A DNA stretch of 64,000 nt, taken from positions 744,001 through 808,000 of the forward strand of contig NZ_JACHEF010000002.1 in the NCBI RefSeq assembly GCF_014207355.1, read 5' to 3'. The DNA is from Mesorhizobium sangaii. Lineage in GTDB: Bacteria > Pseudomonadota > Alphaproteobacteria > Rhizobiales > Rhizobiaceae. Below are positions 25,257-34,495 of the stretch, piece after piece. How positions within the stretch are numbered: the first letter of the stretch is position 1; every line of letters starts with the position of its first letter. The position numbers and the translations under genes are program-made. The notes beneath the pieces are model-generated. The model was not told where the DNA came from. It ran no database searches and was given only the letters and a program-made list of their open reading frames with translations.

Positions 25257-26164
25257 CGCGAACTCCATACGCCGGTGGCGCGCGCGCCGAGCAGCCATTG
25301 GAACAGGCCGAGAAGCGCCAGCGTGACCACCAGCAGCACCACGCCGAGGGCCGCTCCGGCTCCCCAGTTCGAATAGAGGCTGGTGGTCTGTTCCATGCGC
25401 ATCGCCCACATGATCACCTTGCCGCCGCCCATCAGCGCCGGGGTGACGAAGAACCCCAGGCAAAGCACGAAGACGATGACCACGCCCGAGGCAAGCCCGG
25501 GCAGCGACAGCGGAAAGAAGATCTGCCGGAAGGTCGCGACCGGACCGGCGCCAAGGTTCATCCCGGCGCGCAGGCAGTCGCCGTCGATGGTCTTCATCGA
25601 GGCGTAGAGCGGCAGCACCAGGAACGGCAGCAAGATGTGCGTCATGCCGATGACGACGCCCGACAGATTGTTGGCGAGCGACAGCGGTTGGCTGATCACG
25701 CCGAGGTCGATTAGCCAGCTGTTGATCAGGCCCTTGCGCTGCAAGATTACTAGCCAGGCATAAGTGCGCACCAGGACCGAGGTCCAGAACGGCAGGATGA
25801 CGAAGATGAGGCAGATCGACGCCGCCCGGCGCGGCAGTTGCGACAGCATGTAGGCCAGCGGATAGCCGAGCAGGACGCAGGCGCCGGTGACGATGAAGGC
25901 GACCTTGAAGGTGGTGACGAAGGTCTTGATGTAGGAGGCCTGCTCGAAGAAGCGCGCGTAATTGGCGGTGCTGAGGAAACCGGCCTCGTCGAACAGCGAC
26001 AGCCAGAACAACCAGCCGATCGGCACGATGATGATGGCAAAGACCAGGAACAGGCTTGGCGACAGCAGCGCCAGCAACCGCAGCGACTCGCGCCGCGCGT
26101 CGGCGCGCAGCGACTGCGCATTCAGATCGCCGGCAGATGCGTGGAAGGCGGATTGCGCGCTCAT
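25253..26164 (-). CDS. ABC transporter permease (PotB-like)
   Basis: Inner-membrane permease of 303 residues, six helices after a roughly 30-residue cytoplasmic N-terminus. The EAA-loop pattern is NLGAGPVATFRQIFFPLSLPG. The conserved ILPFWTSVLVRTYAW segment is typical of the PotB group. The ATG at 26164 overlaps the ATPase stop by one base (TGATG). The frame stays open upstream only within the ATPase gene. Confidence 0.9.
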   Translation of the reverse strand: MSAQSAFHASAGDLNAQSLRADARRESLRLLALLSPSLFLVFAIIIVPIGWLFWLSLFDEAGFLSTANYARFFEQASYIKTFVTTFKVAFIVTGACVLLGYPLAYMLSQLPRRAASICLIFVILPFWTSVLVRTYAWLVILQRKGLINSWLIDLGVISQPLSLANNLSGVVIGMTHILLPFLVLPLYASMKTIDGDCLRAGMNLGAGPVATFRQIFFPLSLPGLASGVVIVFVLCLGFFVTPALMGGGKVIMWAMRMEQTTSLYSNWGAGAALGVVLLVVTLALLGLFQWLLGARATGVWSSR

Positions 26165-27252
26165 CAGTCTGATGCCACCAGGACCGTATCCTGTGCGTCG
26201 AGGCCGAGGCTGATCGGCTGGCCGGGCGCCGGCATTCTGCCCAGCACGTCGCTGCGGCAATAGTCGCGCAGCGTCAGCTGGAGGCCGTCGCGCAGCGCCG
26301 CGTAGCAGACGAAGCTGTCGCCCTGGTAGATGATGTCACCGACCGTCGCATTGAGCACATTGACGCCGCTTTGCGGCTCTGCATTTGCCAAGAGCCGCAG
26401 CTTTTCCGGCCGCACCACCATCAGGTGCTGGCCCGATGCCGGCGCCGGCGCCGCGGTGTGGATTCTCCGGTCCTCATACCAGACGGAACCATTGCGGCAT
26501 TCGACCGGAATGAAGTTCGATTCGCCGATGAAGCCGGCTACAAATCGCGTCTGCGGCGTGGCGTAGAGGGTTTCCGGTCTGTCGAGCTGTTCGATGCGCC
26601 CGCCATTCATCACCGCGATGCGGTCCGACATGGTGATGGCTTCGCGCTGGTCGTGCGTGACATAGACCGTGGTCATGCCAAGCCGGCGATGCAGGCTGCG
26701 CAGTTCGATCTGCATATGCTCGCGCAGGCCCTTGTCGAGCGCCGACAAGGGTTCGTCCATCAGCACGATGCGCGGCTCGAAGACGATGGCGCGCGCCAGC
26801 GCCACGCGCTGACGCTGGCCGCCGGAGAGCTGGTTGACCCGGCGCTCGCTCAGGCCCTGCAGCTTGACCAGATCCAGCGCCTTCTCGACGCGCTCGGCCG
26901 TCTCGGCGCTGGCGACGCCGCGTTGCTTCAGCGGAAAGGCAATGTTGTGGAAGACGTTCATATGCGGAAACAGCGCGTAGTTCTGGAACACCATGCCGAT
27001 GTTGCGCTTGTGCGGCGGTGTGGTGATGATCTCGTCGTTGCCGACCTTGATGCTGCCGGCATTGGCGCGGACAAAGCCGGCCAGGATCATCAGCAGCGTC
27101 GTCTTGCCGGATCCGGAAGGCCCCAACAGCGTCAGGAACTCGCCGGCTTCGACATCGAGGTGGAGGTCGCGCAGCACAGCTACGCTGCCAAACCGTTTCT
27201 CGATCCGGCGCATGCTGATCGGCAGCGCGGATGGCGCAATGGACAAGATCAT
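26164..27252 (-). CDS. ABC transporter ATP-binding protein (PotA-like)
   Basis: ATPase of 362 residues. Walker A is GPSGSGKTT (Lys50), the Q-loop FQNYALFPH, the signature LSGGQRQRVALARA, Walker B IVLMDEPLSALD, and the H-loop THDQREA. The C-terminal TOBE region (about 270-360) with MVVRPEKLRL marks the MOI/PotA-type importers. The ATG at 27252 has AGGAG close upstream. It is separated from the binding-protein gene by 76 bp that contain a 9-bp hairpin, which could lower its expression relative to the binding protein. Confidence 0.92.
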   Translation of the reverse strand: MILSIAPSALPISMRRIEKRFGSVAVLRDLHLDVEAGEFLTLLGPSGSGKTTLLMILAGFVRANAGSIKVGNDEIITTPPHKRNIGMVFQNYALFPHMNVFHNIAFPLKQRGVASAETAERVEKALDLVKLQGLSERRVNQLSGGQRQRVALARAIVFEPRIVLMDEPLSALDKGLREHMQIELRSLHRRLGMTTVYVTHDQREAITMSDRIAVMNGGRIEQLDRPETLYATPQTRFVAGFIGESNFIPVECRNGSVWYEDRRIHTAAPAPASGQHLMVVRPEKLRLLANAEPQSGVNVLNATVGDIIYQGDSFVCYAALRDGLQLTLRDYCRSDVLGRMPAPGQPISLGLDAQDTVLVASD

Positions 27253-27276
27253 CGTCTCCTGAACTGAGGCGGCAGA

Positions 27277-27305
27277 GGCAGGGCGAGCGGTTGCGCCGCC
27301 CTGCC
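27277..27305 (-). promoter_or_regulatory. Intercistronic hairpin between binding protein and ATPase genes
   Basis: Perfect 9-bp stem (GGCAGGGCG / CGCCCTGCC) with an 11-nt loop and no T-run. Such hairpins after binding-protein genes often stabilise the upstream message and give more binding protein than ATPase; that role is inferred here. Confidence 0.5.
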
Positions 27306-27328
27306 GTGGATTGGGTTCTGGCCGGAGC

Positions 27329-28369
27329 CTATTGCTGGACCAGATTGTTGAACTTTTCCGTCGCCTCGACCAGTGTGTCGCGCCAGAATTCGGCATCCTG
27401 CAGCACCTGCTTCTTGACGTTTTCGGGTGCCGAATTGATGTCCTTGATCCTCTCCGGCGGGATCTTGCCGGTCTCGAAGGCCTTTTCGTTCACCGGTCCG
27501 TTGTCGACATAGAGCGGCAGGTTGGCCTGCAATTGCGGGCTGACGAACATCGCCAGCGCCTTCATTGCGGCTTCCTTGTTCTTGGCGCCCTTGGGAATGA
27601 CCATGCAGTCGGCGGTCAGGACACCCTGGTCGAACGAGAAGCTGACCGGCGCGCCTTCCTTCTTCAAGGTGCCGGCGCGGCCGTTCCAGATGCTCGCCAT
27701 GTCGACTTCGCCGTCCTTGACCAACTGCATGGCCTGCGCGCCCGAGGTCCACCAGGCATCGACATGGCCACGGATCTTGTCGACGGATTTCAGCGCGCCG
27801 TCGATATCGACCGGATAGACCTTGTCGATCGGAATGCCCTCGGCCAGTGCCGCCACGCTCAGCGTCTCGGTCGCCTGGCTGCCGCTCAGCGCGCGCCGTC
27901 CCGGAAACTTCTCGACATTCCAGAAGTCGGCCCAGGTCTTCGGGCCCTTGTCGCCGAAGACATCGGTCCGGTAGATGAGCACGACCGAGGTGTAGGAAAT
28001 GCCGACCCAGTCGTCATGGACCAGCTTCGGGTTGATGCCGCTCTTGTCGATGATGCCGTAGTCGAGCTTTTCGAACAGCCCTTCCTTCGAGCCGCGTGCG
28101 CATTCGTCGGCGCCAAGCTCGGTGATGTCCCATTTGACGGCATTGCCGGACACCTGCAGCCGCACGTCGTCGAGGCCGTTGGTGGTGTCTTCCTTGATGG
28201 TGATGCCGAGCGCATCGGCGGTCGGCTTGAAGAACGCCTTTGTCTGCGCCTCCTGGTAGGTGCCGCCCCATGAGGCGACGGTGATGGTATCGCCCGCCAC
28301 GGCGGGGGCTGCGAGCGATGCCATGAGGGCGGCAACCGCGACAACGCTGACATTTCTGGTCATGTTCAT
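27329..28369 (-). CDS. Extracellular solute-binding protein, polyamine-type (PotD-like)
   Basis: Periplasmic binding protein of 346 residues with a Sec signal peptide; cleavage is likely after AVA at residue 25. The mature N-terminus DTITVASWGGTYQEAQ is the PotD/PotF family opening. DWVGISYTSVVLIYRTDVF and KTWADFWNVEKFPGRRAL are the next conserved parts. The ATG at 28369 has GGAGAG 6 nt upstream. It heads a five-gene operon with ATPase, two permeases and gamma-glutamyltransferase. The ligand may be a polyamine, other amine or gamma-glutamyl derivative. Confidence 0.92.
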   Translation of the reverse strand: MNMTRNVSVVAVAALMASLAAPAVAGDTITVASWGGTYQEAQTKAFFKPTADALGITIKEDTTNGLDDVRLQVSGNAVKWDITELGADECARGSKEGLFEKLDYGIIDKSGINPKLVHDDWVGISYTSVVLIYRTDVFGDKGPKTWADFWNVEKFPGRRALSGSQATETLSVAALAEGIPIDKVYPVDIDGALKSVDKIRGHVDAWWTSGAQAMQLVKDGEVDMASIWNGRAGTLKKEGAPVSFSFDQGVLTADCMVIPKGAKNKEAAMKALAMFVSPQLQANLPLYVDNGPVNEKAFETGKIPPERIKDINSAPENVKKQVLQDAEFWRDTLVEATEKFNNLVQQ

Positions 28370-28419
28370 TTTCGGCTCTCCAACCGGTGTTCCCATTGTT
28401 TTTGATTTCGCATGCTATC

Positions 28420-28429
28420 TTGTATACAA
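28420..28429. promoter_or_regulatory. Candidate GntR/FCD operator (TTGTATACAA)
   Basis: A perfect 10-bp palindrome of the TTGTATACAA form, like known FCD-type GntR sites, lies in the gap between the transporter operon and the divergent GntR gene, 51 bp upstream of the binding-protein start. Likely bound by the adjacent regulator. Confidence 0.6.
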
Positions 28430-28607
28430 TTTTGAGTGTAGCTTAGCGATCGGTGATGTCAACACCGTCCGGCGCGATCGAATTCAGGCATGTCGAGCAG
28501 GGCAAAGATGGAAAGAGACGGCCTCGCTGGGGCGTGGCAAATTACGCCGACTGCGACTACAGCTATGCGTGTCCCGGCTGAAAGACCGGAGAACTGGGGA
28601 CGAAACC

Positions 28608-29309
28608 TTGGCCAAGGAAACCAAAAATACGCTGCGCGACTCGGTCTATTCCTCGCTCAAGGCGATGATCGTGACCGGCCAGATTCCGCCGGGCTCGCGC
28701 GTCACCGAAAGCGACATCGCCGCGAAGCTGAATGTCAGCCGCACGCCGGTGCGCGAGGCCTTCAACCGCCTCGAACGTGATGGCCTGGTTACCGGCAGGC
28801 CGCGCCAGGGCTATGTCGTCACCGAGTTCGACATCAGCATGTTCCGCGAGGCCTTCGAGATCCGCGAACTGCTCGACGGCCATGCGACAGAGTTGGCCGC
28901 GGCCGTGGCGACGGAGCAGGACAAGGCGCGGCTGCGCGCCATTCTGACTGAGTGCGAGCGGCTGGCCGCCATTCCTGATCGCACCACCAGGGAAAAATTC
29001 CAGGAGCTCGAGGCCGGCATCGACCTGCATCGCGTCATCGCGCAGATCAGCGGCAATGTCATGCTGCACGGCATGCTGTGCGGCATCCTCGACAAGTGCC
29101 AGCACTATGTCTGGACCGAGCTCTTGTGGCTGGATGAATGGAAGATCGCCCGCGACGAGCATGCCGAAATCGTCGACGCGATCTGCGCCGGCGATGCCAG
29201 CCGAGCCGGCACGCTGGCGCGCGCCCATGTGCGGGGATCGCGCGACAATGTGCTGCGCCTGCTGCAGGCCAAATCGGACTACCAGAGTTTCCTCGCCAAG
29301 GCGTCTTGA
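28608..29309 (+). CDS. GntR-family regulator (FCD/FadR subfamily)
   Basis: Regulator of 233 residues. The N-terminal winged helix (about 8-75) contains VTESDIAAKLNVSRTPVREA and GLVTGRPRQGYVV; the C-terminal all-helical FCD domain has FREAFEIRELLDGHAT, a DLHRVIAQISGN metal-ligand region and HAEIVDAICAGDASRAG. The TTG at 28608 is proposed because GGGGA lies 7 nt upstream and gives a family-length protein; the ATG-started frame from 28260 overlaps the divergent operon. It probably represses the ABC-transporter/GGT operon via the TTGTATACAA site. Confidence 0.9.
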   Translation: MAKETKNTLRDSVYSSLKAMIVTGQIPPGSRVTESDIAAKLNVSRTPVREAFNRLERDGLVTGRPRQGYVVTEFDISMFREAFEIRELLDGHATELAAAVATEQDKARLRAILTECERLAAIPDRTTREKFQELEAGIDLHRVIAQISGNVMLHGMLCGILDKCQHYVWTELLWLDEWKIARDEHAEIVDAICAGDASRAGTLARAHVRGSRDNVLRLLQAKSDYQSFLAKAS

Positions 29310-29390
29310 ACACGCCGGCTAACGGGATGAAGCGCCTGGCAGGCCTTCATTGGCACGCCCGAAGAAGTTCGCCTTAGCGGCCAGCGCCTA

Positions 29391-29831
29391 TCATGGGCTG
29401 AGTTCTATGCGCTGCGGCCGAACCTGCGGCCGGCCAACGATAACGGGCGGAGGGGTACAGCCGGCGAGGCCGGCTGCATTCGGCCGCTGGAATGACATGA
29501 CAGCCTGTCGCGTCCTGGTTTTCCAAATAGATACGAGATGCCAGTGGCTCCTACTTAGCGACGAATATGGATCCGGCTGGCGTCCCCGCCGATCGAAGTG
29601 GACCGCTAGGCCTTCGTTGATTGCTGCCAATACAGCGCACCGCTCAAGCTGATCGTCCGACAGCTCGCAATCAGGGACTTTATCTCGCACTGACTGAACT
29701 GCCGAAAAGGTCGAGATGATGCGTCCGGGAGCAGAGGAGTCGATATATCCAGCGATAGCGTCAGTGACGTCATCGGGAACAAGAAAGTTGAATTGGCGCG
29801 AGGTGGTGGAAGCTACGATCCGATTTAGCAT
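29391..29831 (-). CDS. Hypothetical protein
   Basis: Open frame of 146 residues. The first 85 residues look like a real globular protein (FNFLVPDDVTDAIAGYIDSS, CELSDDQLERCAVLAAINEG, LAVHFDRRGR). The last 60 are rich in Arg, Pro and Ser and look like frame read-through, so the natural product may once have ended sooner. Local base composition is less GC-rich than the neighbours. I do not recognise a family. It lies alone between the GntR gene and an SDR gene, and may be part of the accessory region that starts here. Confidence 0.5.
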   Translation of the reverse strand: MLNRIVASTTSRQFNFLVPDDVTDAIAGYIDSSAPGRIISTFSAVQSVRDKVPDCELSDDQLERCAVLAAINEGLAVHFDRRGRQPDPYSSLSRSHWHLVSIWKTRTRQAVMSFQRPNAAGLAGCTPPPVIVGRPQVRPQRIELSP

Positions 29832-29987
29832 TTCGCCTGCTGAAAGCCCCAGCGGATATTATCCGCTGCGGACGGTATATCAGCAAGAACTAATGGGCAT
29901 CGATCGGGTGTTATGCACCGAATTCTAATTGAACCTGTCGGAAGGACACGCTGCCTCGTTTCGTTCCGGCAAAGTGCCTTTGGCCCT

Positions 29988-30752
29988 TCAGCCCTTGCGT
30001 TCCTGCAGGCTGTTGCCGCCGTCGACCACCAGCAGGGCGCCGTTGACATAGCTGGCGCCTTCCGATGCCAGGAACACCACCGCCGCGGCCACCTCATCCG
30101 GCCGGCCGGCCCGTGCCGGCGGCGTATGCAGGGCCGCGGTCCGCTCCATCTCGCTCGACGACCCCGTTTCGATCCAGCCGGGGGCCACGGCGTTGGCGGT
30201 AATACCGCTTTTCGCCACTTCGAGCGCCAGCGTGCGCGTCAGGCCGACCATGCCGGCCTTGGCGGCGGAATAGGCTGCCGTGCCTTCGAAGGACACCAGC
30301 GGCCCGGTGACCGACGCCACATTGACGATGCGCCCATAGCCCGCTTCGACCATCGCCGGCAGGAACGCCCGGGTGACCAGAAACGCGGTCTTCAGGCTGA
30401 CGTCGATCCCTTGGTCCCAGTCGGCCTCCGTCATGGAGAGGAACGCCTTGTCGACCGATGGCGATGCCAGCGAGCCCATGCCGGCATTGTTGACCAGGAT
30501 GTCGACAGCGCCGGCGCTTGCCCGCAGCCGCTCGACATCGGCGGCGATGGTGAGATCGGCGACCGCGGCGGTGGCATCGATTCCCTTCGCACGAAGCTCG
30601 GCGGCGAGGTCGAGCACCCTCGCGCTGGCGCCGGTGACGACAACGGCATGGCCGGCGTGGCCGAGCTGCCGGGCAATGGCAAAGCCGATGCCGTCGGCCG
30701 CCCCGGCCCCGGTGATCAGTGCACGCCTGATGCTGGTGGGGGATATGGTCAA
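29988..30752 (-). CDS. Short-chain dehydrogenase/reductase
   Basis: NAD(P)-dependent oxidoreductase of 254 residues. The glycine motif is ITGAGAADGIGFAIA, slightly longer than the usual TGxxxGxG. NNAG is in DILVNNAGMGS, the catalytic Ser is in NVASVTGP, and YxxxK is YSAAK. The C-terminal YVNGALLVVDGGNS is standard for the FabG-like group. A TTG start at 30752 is preferred (GGAG 6 nt upstream); the ATG at 30803 would add an unusual 17-residue tail. The substrate is unknown. No operon partner is present. Confidence 0.88.
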   Translation of the reverse strand: MTISPTSIRRALITGAGAADGIGFAIARQLGHAGHAVVVTGASARVLDLAAELRAKGIDATAAVADLTIAADVERLRASAGAVDILVNNAGMGSLASPSVDKAFLSMTEADWDQGIDVSLKTAFLVTRAFLPAMVEAGYGRIVNVASVTGPLVSFEGTAAYSAAKAGMVGLTRTLALEVAKSGITANAVAPGWIETGSSSEMERTAALHTPPARAGRPDEVAAAVVFLASEGASYVNGALLVVDGGNSLQERKG

Positions 30753-30989
30753 ATCAGGCTCCGCTGGTTTCCGCCTGTCCGCCAAGTCGGACCGCGGTCG
30801 CAATCAACGAACCATAGTCGATGGATGGATTTGGCGCGCCGGAGGAAATGGAAACGGGTACCACCATGCTATTTCGGGCCTATCAATTCCTAAGGCTCAC
30901 CCTGAATGTAAGTTCGTCCATTGCACAGAATGTTGGCGCACCGGTCGCTGGCCGCTGCGCGAACGGCAGATTTCGAACCGGAGGCTCAA

Positions 30990-31202
30990 ATGTCGGTTGT
31001 CCAGGAAGAAGCTTCGCCCGCGGTCCCCTCACATCCCGAGGAAATCAAGTCGGTTTTCGACCTGCGCTTGGGCAAGCATGTTACTTTGCAAGGCAGTGCC
31101 AGGATAACGCCGGCAGGCGTGATCAGCGCCGGTATCGCAGTGGCCGTGATGACGCTTGCGATGGGCCATCTTGCCTCGTCGACCAGGCGTCGCGGGCGAT
31201 AG
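30990..31202 (+). CDS. Small hypothetical membrane protein
   Basis: Protein of 70 residues with GGAGG 5 nt before the ATG. After a charged N-terminus (SHPEEIKSVFDLRLGKHVT) there is one hydrophobic helix, ITPAGVISAGIAVAVMTLAM, followed by a basic tail SSTRRRGR, consistent with a single-span inner-membrane protein. The family is not recognised. A tRNA-like repeat begins 9 bp after its stop. Confidence 0.6.
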   Translation: MSVVQEEASPAVPSHPEEIKSVFDLRLGKHVTLQGSARITPAGVISAGIAVAVMTLAMGHLASSTRRRGR

Positions 31203-31536
31203 GCGAGAGCCGCGCCGGACGAGATGAAACTGGGCACCGCTATGTCATTGCTGCGCCTATTGGTTTTTGAGATCACCGCTCGGAGTGGAAGGTCCGCTTA
31301 GCACCATGAGCGACGCACTGCACCGAGGCGATAAACGTCTCAATGGGGGCAGGAAGCGACTGTCAGCTTTCAGGTTGGGCAAGAAAGCGACCCCTTGCGT
31401 CCAGCGTAGTGCGGACCGCTTTGCGCCGATTCTGCTGAAAAAGTCCGACTCACCGCAAAGTGGCGCCGCGGGGCGGGCCTCTCGTCAGGGCACAGCATTG
31501 GGTGTACCATTTTGGCCCTGTTGGATCCGGGGCCGG
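31203..31536. other. Intergenic stretch with half repeat, no gene seen
   Basis: Between the small membrane protein and the cyclase-TolB-TPR gene. It holds the truncated tRNA-like repeat R1 (31211-31261). The open frame of the cyclase gene extends back to 31267, but this part lacks a protein-like character and a ribosome site, so it is taken as leader. Confidence 0.5.
31211..31261 (+). repeat. tRNA-3'-end-like palindromic repeat R1 (right half only)
   Basis: Contains GCGCCGGACGAGATGAAACTG, then GGGCAC and TATGTCATTG, matching the right half of the repeats at 45332 and 48556 in the same orientation. The left half (GTGCCCAGTTTTGTT...) is missing. Confidence 0.7.
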
Positions 31537-33468
31537 ATGATGATCGTCCCTCCATTGAACCGGAAACTGCTGGCGATCCTGGCAGCGGATATGGTCGGCT
31601 ATTCAACGGCGATCGAAATTGACGAAGCTGGCACCATCGGACGCCTGAGAGCTATTCGGGCTGACGTAACCGATAGGGCGATCGCTCTGCACCAGGGTCG
31701 AATTGTCAAACTGTTAGGAGATGGCGCACTTGTCGTCTTCGACAGCGTTGTCGATGCGGTAATCTGCGCAGCCGAAATTCAAAAAGCTGTGGCCGTTCGC
31801 AATGGTGGATTGCCGGAGAATGAGCGGATTGTGTTCCGCATAGGGATAAATCTTGGCGATGTGGCGCTGGTGGATGGCGATGTTTATGGCGACGGCGTCA
31901 ATATCGCCGCTCGCATAGAGCAGCTTGCCGAGCCGGGCGGAGTAATGGTGTCAGGTACGGCCTACGACCATTTGCAGGGCAAGCTTGATTGGCCACTCGA
32001 TTTCGTTGGCGAGCAGCATGTCAAGAACATCAACCGCCTCGTGCGGATGTACCGGGTGAGGCTTGATGGCAAGCGAGTGCGCTGGACCTTACGCAAGGCG
32101 ATGCCGCGCTGGACCAGGACGGCTGCGGTGGCCATCGTAGTGCTGGCTCTGGCGGGTGGAGGGACCTGGTGGTTCCTTCAGCCCGCGCCACTGGGGGCCA
32201 AGCCGTCCGTCGCGGTGCTGCCATTCAATAATTATGGCGACGACGAGGTCACCGGTCGTTTGGCCGATGGGTTGACTGAGGATATCATCACCGACCTCGC
32301 ACGGTTTCCCGAACTTGAGGTCGTGGCCCGGAATTCGACGGAAGTTTACAAAGGCAAGCCGGTGGATGCGCGCCAGGTCGCAAGTGCGCTCCATGTCGGC
32401 TTCGTGCTGGAAGGCTCTATCCAGCGACAAAATGGGCGGGTGCGGGTCACCGCGCAGTTGATCGATGCACAAACCGGCAACCATCTGTGGTCGGATCGTT
32501 GGGACCGGCCCGCTGAGGACGTGTTCGCCGTCCAGACCGAGATTGCAGAGCAAGTCACCAACCGTCTCGGCAACGGCGTGGGGCTGATTCAGGGAGCGGG
32601 GCGGGCTGCAGCGAAGCGTAAACGGCCGGACAACTTGACGGTCTATGATCACTATCTGCTCGGAACCGAAAGGATTGAAAAGATTACCGTAGCGGATGAG
32701 GAGGAGGCTATCAGGCTGCTCAACCTCGCTGTCGAGCTGGACCCCGGGTTCGCTCGCGCCTGGGTGGAACTTTATCATGCTCATAACATATTGGCTGGCT
32801 TCGGTATTAATCCCGAGAGCGAGATCAAGGCGGCTGCCGATGTAGCCGAACGCGCGGTGCGGCTCGATCCGAGCGACGCCGAGGCGCACGCCGTTTTTGG
32901 CATGAGCCTCAAAGAAAAGGGCGACAACGCCCGCGCCAAGGTCGAGCTGGACACGGCCCTCCGCCTCGCTCCGGGTTCGGCCGAAATCCTGACATTCTAT
33001 TCCGGCTATGCGGCAGGCTTCGACGAACCCGAACGCGGCGCTCAGTTGGTCGACCAAGTTATACGGCTCGACCCGAATTACCCGATGTGGGCAACTAGTT
33101 TCTACTCCACGGCCTATTTTATGGCTGGCCGCTATGAGGACGCCGTGAAGATGCTGGAGCGCAAGACGCCCGATAACCACGGCAAAGGGGATTGGGTGGT
33201 GCGTAGCAGCTCCCTCGCGGCACTGGGTCGAACCGATGAGGCGAATGCTTCGGTCAGGGAAACCCTCAAACGGTATCCGGACCTGACCGTCGAGGGCCTG
33301 GTCAATGAATTCAGCTCGAGCAAGAGGGAGCGCGCTCGTTTCATCGAGACAATGCCGCTCGCCGGCTTCCCGCTTTGCGCCAAGCCCGAGGGACTGGCAA
33401 AGCTCGCCAAACCAGTGCGACTACCGGAATGCGAGACGGGGGAGGCGCAGCCTCTCGGGCAGCCGTAG
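31537..33468 (+). CDS. Class-III nucleotidyl cyclase with TolB-like and TPR domains
   Basis: Protein of 643 residues. The N-terminal cyclase domain (about 8-175) has both metal Asp residues (Asp18 in AADMVGYS, Asp62 in KLLGDGALVVF), the purine-contact pair Lys58 and Asp115, and transition-state Asn122 and Arg126 in DGVNIAARIE, so it should be active and make cAMP. A transmembrane helix lies at about 195-215, then a TolB-like part (KPSVAVLPF to about 355) and TPR repeats to the end, which would be periplasmic. The start at 31537 is chosen over a frame from 31267. It shares its back half with the regulator at 17808-19325. Confidence 0.9.
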   Translation: MMIVPPLNRKLLAILAADMVGYSTAIEIDEAGTIGRLRAIRADVTDRAIALHQGRIVKLLGDGALVVFDSVVDAVICAAEIQKAVAVRNGGLPENERIVFRIGINLGDVALVDGDVYGDGVNIAARIEQLAEPGGVMVSGTAYDHLQGKLDWPLDFVGEQHVKNINRLVRMYRVRLDGKRVRWTLRKAMPRWTRTAAVAIVVLALAGGGTWWFLQPAPLGAKPSVAVLPFNNYGDDEVTGRLADGLTEDIITDLARFPELEVVARNSTEVYKGKPVDARQVASALHVGFVLEGSIQRQNGRVRVTAQLIDAQTGNHLWSDRWDRPAEDVFAVQTEIAEQVTNRLGNGVGLIQGAGRAAAKRKRPDNLTVYDHYLLGTERIEKITVADEEEAIRLLNLAVELDPGFARAWVELYHAHNILAGFGINPESEIKAAADVAERAVRLDPSDAEAHAVFGMSLKEKGDNARAKVELDTALRLAPGSAEILTFYSGYAAGFDEPERGAQLVDQVIRLDPNYPMWATSFYSTAYFMAGRYEDAVKMLERKTPDNHGKGDWVVRSSSLAALGRTDEANASVRETLKRYPDLTVEGLVNEFSSSKRERARFIETMPLAGFPLCAKPEGLAKLAKPVRLPECETGEAQPLGQP

Positions 33469-33683
33469 AACAGCTCGGCTTGAGCGCTGACCGCCCGGTG
33501 AAATGAGCATCCCTACAGTGAAAGCCGGCTCGGCAAGTGAAGTCTGGCCAGTGGCGGCTATGTCCGGAATTGAGCCGCCAGCAGACTGCTGGCACCAACT
33601 TCTGAAACCGACCCATAGCAGAAGTTGAACATCAACCGCGAATAGCCCTACGCCCTTTCTAGCGGATGGCTTAGGCTCGTCGC

Positions 33684-34241
33684 ATGGGACTATTGACCTT
33701 CAGCATAAACGTCACCCTGGACGGCTGCGTCGACCATGAGGAGGGAATCGCTGACGACGAGACGCACGCGTTCTTCACCCGCCTTATGGACGAGGGCGGG
33801 GCGATGCTGTGGGGCCGCATCACGTACGAGATGATGGAGAGCTACTGGCCGGCGGTCGCTCGCGGCGACGTGGAGGCGCCGCCGGCGATACGCGAGTGGG
33901 CGGTCAAGCTGGACGCCAAACCGAAGTACGTGGTGTCGTCGACGCGAACGGACTTCCCGTGGGCCAACAGCCACCACATCGCCGACGACCTGCGAACAGG
34001 CGTACAGAGGCTCAAGGACGCGACTCCGGCCGGCGTGCTCCTCGGTAGTGGCAAACTCGCAACCGAGCTGGACCGGCTGGATCTGATCGACGAATATCAG
34101 CTCCTCGTCCATCCCAGGATCGCCGGCCACGGCCCGACCCTGTACCAGGGCGGGCTGCCCAGTGCGCGACGGCTCGAGCTGGTCTCGGCGAAGCCGCTCC
34201 GCAACGGCGCGGTCGCTATGCACTATCGGCGCGAGCGCTGA
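33684..34241 (+). CDS. Dihydrofolate reductase-fold (RibD C-terminal) protein
   Basis: Protein of 185 residues of the RibD-C/DHFR-like family, here a stand-alone domain: FSINVTLDGCVDHE at the start, MLWGRITYEMMESYWP in the middle, GVLLGSGKLATELDRLDLIDEY and a C-terminal FYxG-like TLYQGGLPSARRLELV. Members are NADPH-binding but mostly uncharacterised. There is no operon partner; a 215-bp gap upstream and 254-bp gap downstream show no further gene. Confidence 0.85.
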   Translation: MGLLTFSINVTLDGCVDHEEGIADDETHAFFTRLMDEGGAMLWGRITYEMMESYWPAVARGDVEAPPAIREWAVKLDAKPKYVVSSTRTDFPWANSHHIADDLRTGVQRLKDATPAGVLLGSGKLATELDRLDLIDEYQLLVHPRIAGHGPTLYQGGLPSARRLELVSAKPLRNGAVAMHYRRER

Positions 34242-34495
34242 CCCGGAGCAGCCTCAAAGCGCCCAGCTCGGGGGCTTGCGTGTCGCAGGAGCGCCGCCGA
34301 TTAACAGTCGGCTTTGGCCGCATGGCAGCCTGGATGAGAACAGATGCACCCAGGCGCCGGGCCGTCTGTAGCGGAGACCTCGGCTGGCTGCCCGTACTGG
34401 CGGGGTGAGGACAGTTGGAGGTGCCTGGGACGTCCGCTTTCCGCCCCTAGTAGCTTGGTCGTCCGCAACACGCGCCCTGCCAAGCTCCGGCAATA

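Noticed and set aside
31267..31536. 90-residue N-terminal extension of the cyclase-TolB-TPR protein
   Set aside because: Starts inside a repeat region, has no ribosome site, and the cyclase domain begins normally at 31537.
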